Source of the DNA: Phenylobacterium sp.
GTDB lineage: Bacteria > Pseudomonadota > Alphaproteobacteria > Caulobacterales > Caulobacteraceae
Reading direction: 5' to 3'
Assembly: GCA_018001015.1 (NCBI GenBank)
Contig: JAGNIV010000024.1
Coordinates: 1-53,597, forward strand
Length of the DNA: 53,597 nt
Position numbers and translations under genes: made by a program
Notes under the pieces: generated by a model
Told to the model about the DNA's origin: nothing
Databases searched by the model: none
The model's input: only the letters and a program-made list of their open reading frames with translations
Shown: in pieces, positions 52,757 to 53,597 of the stretch
Position numbering within the stretch: the stretch's first letter is position 1
Layout of the letters: every line of letters begins with the position of its first letter

Positions 52757-53395
52757 ATGTCCGACGATCAAACGCCGGCCGACGCCGTCAATGACATCGC
52801 CGATGCGGCGATCGACCATATCGAGGCCCTGACCACCGAGAACAAGGCGCTGAAGGAACAGGTGCTGCGCTACGCGGCCGAGGCGGAGAACACGCGGCGC
52901 CGCGCCGAGCGCGAGGCCAATGACGCGCGCGCCTACGCCATTCAGAAGTTCGGCAAGGACCTGCTGGCCGCCGCCGACAACCTGTCGCGCGCCCTGGCCG
53001 CCGCCCCCGCCGACAGCCCCGACACCGTGGTGAAGACCTTCGTCGTCGGCGTGGAGATGACCGCCAAGTCGCTGCAGACCGCCTTCGAGACCAATGGTCT
53101 GAAGAAGATCGAGCCGGAGAAGGGCGTGAAGTTCGACCCGCACCAGCACCAGGCCATGATGGAGCAACCCTCCACCGAGGTCGGCGCCGGCGGGGTGATC
53201 CAGGTGCTGCAGCCGGGCTACGAACTGCTGGGCCGGCTGATCCGCCCGGCCATGGTGGTGGTGGCCGCCAAGGGCTCGACGGGTCCCAGCGCCAGCGCCG
53301 CGGAGCCCACGGGCGGCCCGGCCAACCCCTACGCCGCCAACGACGCCTCTCATGACACCTCCCACGACGGCGACGCGGTGGACACCAAGGCGTGA
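52757..53395 (+). CDS. grpE: Nucleotide exchange factor GrpE
   Basis: Stimulates ADP release from DnaK. The 212-residue product has the long N-terminal helix ALTTENKALKEQVLRYAAEAENTRRRAEREANDARAYAIQKFGKDLLAAADNLSRAL and the beta-wing domain TVVKTFVVGVEMTAKSLQTAFETNGLKKIEPEKGVKFDPHQHQAMM, with LQPGYELLGRLIRPAMVVVA. An Ala/Pro/His-rich tail extends beyond the usual end. ATG 52757 has AAGGA about eight bases upstream, at the end of hrcA, showing an hrcA-grpE operon. Palindromic repeats follow the stop. Confidence 0.97.
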   Translation: MSDDQTPADAVNDIADAAIDHIEALTTENKALKEQVLRYAAEAENTRRRAEREANDARAYAIQKFGKDLLAAADNLSRALAAAPADSPDTVVKTFVVGVEMTAKSLQTAFETNGLKKIEPEKGVKFDPHQHQAMMEQPSTEVGAGGVIQVLQPGYELLGRLIRPAMVVVAAKGSTGPSASAAEPTGGPANPYAANDASHDTSHDGDAVDTKA

Positions 53396-53407
53396 CCTAG
53401 CCGCTCA

Positions 53408-53450
53408 TCCCGGCGAAGGCCGGGACCCAGGTCGTAGGTCACGACCTGGG
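53408..53450. repeat. REP-like double palindrome after grpE
   Basis: Two adjoining hairpins: TCCCGGC-GAAG-GCCGGGA (53408-53425), the same palindrome as at 101-120, and CCCAGGTCGT-AGGTC-ACGACCTGGG (53426-53450), a perfect 10-bp stem. No U-tract follows, but they may stabilise or end the grpE transcript. Confidence 0.65.
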
Positions 53451-53490
53451 ATACTGTCCTGATAGCGGTTGATGCATCTGGGCCCCCTGA

Positions 53491-53597
53491 GTTCTCAAAC
53501 GAAGTGCAACACCTTGCGTTGGCGGAGGTGTTGTCATGGGACGGCTCTACGAGCAGCTCAGCCTTGAGGAGCGGTGCGAGATTTCCCGGCTACGTGG
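53491..53597 (+). mobile_element. IS30-family insertion sequence, left-hand end (partial)
   Basis: The left terminal inverted repeat (core CGAAGTGCAACACC, 53500-53513) is the reverse complement of the right repeat at 74-87. The transposase start follows 22 bases inside. The element runs off the window and has the same orientation as the copy at the left edge, so the two ends frame the whole 53.4-kb segment as direct repeats. Confidence 0.85.
53536..53597 (+). CDS. IS30-family transposase, N-terminal fragment
   Basis: ATG 53536 with GGAGGTG six to twelve bases upstream opens MGRLYEQLSLEERCEISRLR, the typical IS30 N-terminus ('Y-x-x-LS-x-EER-x-x-I-x-x-L') that leads into the HTH_38 DNA-binding domain. 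Only 20 complete codons are inside the window. It probably belongs to the same IS type as the C-terminal fragment at 3-122, judged by matching inverted repeats and family. Confidence 0.85.
   Translation, partial: MGRLYEQLSLEERCEISRLR

Overview
The window is high-GC, densely coding DNA from an alphaproteobacterium, most likely a member of the Caulobacteraceae (Caulobacter/Phenylobacterium-like). The reasons are the order mutM / ubiE-ubiB-coaBC-dut, a 1,613-residue GdhZ-type glutamate dehydrogenase, the hrcA-grpE pair divergent from rph, a membrane-anchored LuxR-type HTH protein of a kind I associate with this family, and frequent GTG/TTG starts. The genus cannot be fixed from sequence alone. 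No gene-free stretch exceeds 300 bases. I saw no rRNA, tRNA or CRISPR array.

Layout. 1-122: 3' end of an IS30-family element. 130-5656: DNA repair and core metabolism (mutM divergent from ubiE-ubiB; a lipoprotein; coaBC-dut). 5661-5825: a dispersed palindromic element. 5842-10455: amidase, dapB, two glutathione S-transferases and a TetR regulator, closed by a strong terminator. 10526-23299: malic enzyme, a YegD-like Hsp70, the large glutamate dehydrogenase with a structured leader, an AI-2E family transporter, a HerA-like ATPase overlapping a D-threonine aldolase-like gene. 23303-28819: hybrid sensor kinase, SDR, DUF1232 protein, thioesterase, OhrR-type MarR regulator. 28816-31147: a three-gene periplasmic redox operon (DUF5666-like protein, cytochrome b, molybdopterin oxidoreductase) whose promoter carries an OhrR-like palindrome. 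31173-34918: SDR / 2OG-Fe(II) oxygenase / EamA transporter operon, a second copy of the palindromic element, and a quinone oxidoreductase. 35091-40869: rlmN, DUF350 protein, a serine protease-like protein, AmpG, and a second hybrid kinase. 41095-42816: a Caulobacter-type HTH-membrane-anchor gene with a well-formed ORF nested in another frame, followed by two small hypothetical genes and a bidirectional terminator.

42815-49344 is a minus-strand run transcribed rdgB-hemW-rsmI-yraN-sirB1-gshB-comM (nucleotide-pool cleaning, rRNA modification, glutathione synthesis). 49452-50859 is a small-protein module that separates rdgB from rph: a 35-residue membrane peptide, a DUF2975 protein and a YozG-like HTH behind paired operator-like palindromes, then a second 35-residue amphipathic peptide whose promoter overlaps sequences resembling the PhaR box of polyhydroxyalkanoate regulation. 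50868-53395 holds rph, hrcA and grpE. The window ends at 53597 just inside the 5' end of another IS30-family element in the same orientation as the one at the left edge.

The strongest leads are the nested ORF at 41390-41767, the PhaR-box-controlled small peptide at 50667, the OhrR/molybdopterin operon, the toxin-like lipoprotein at 3355-3897 and the YozG/DUF2975 module with paired operators.
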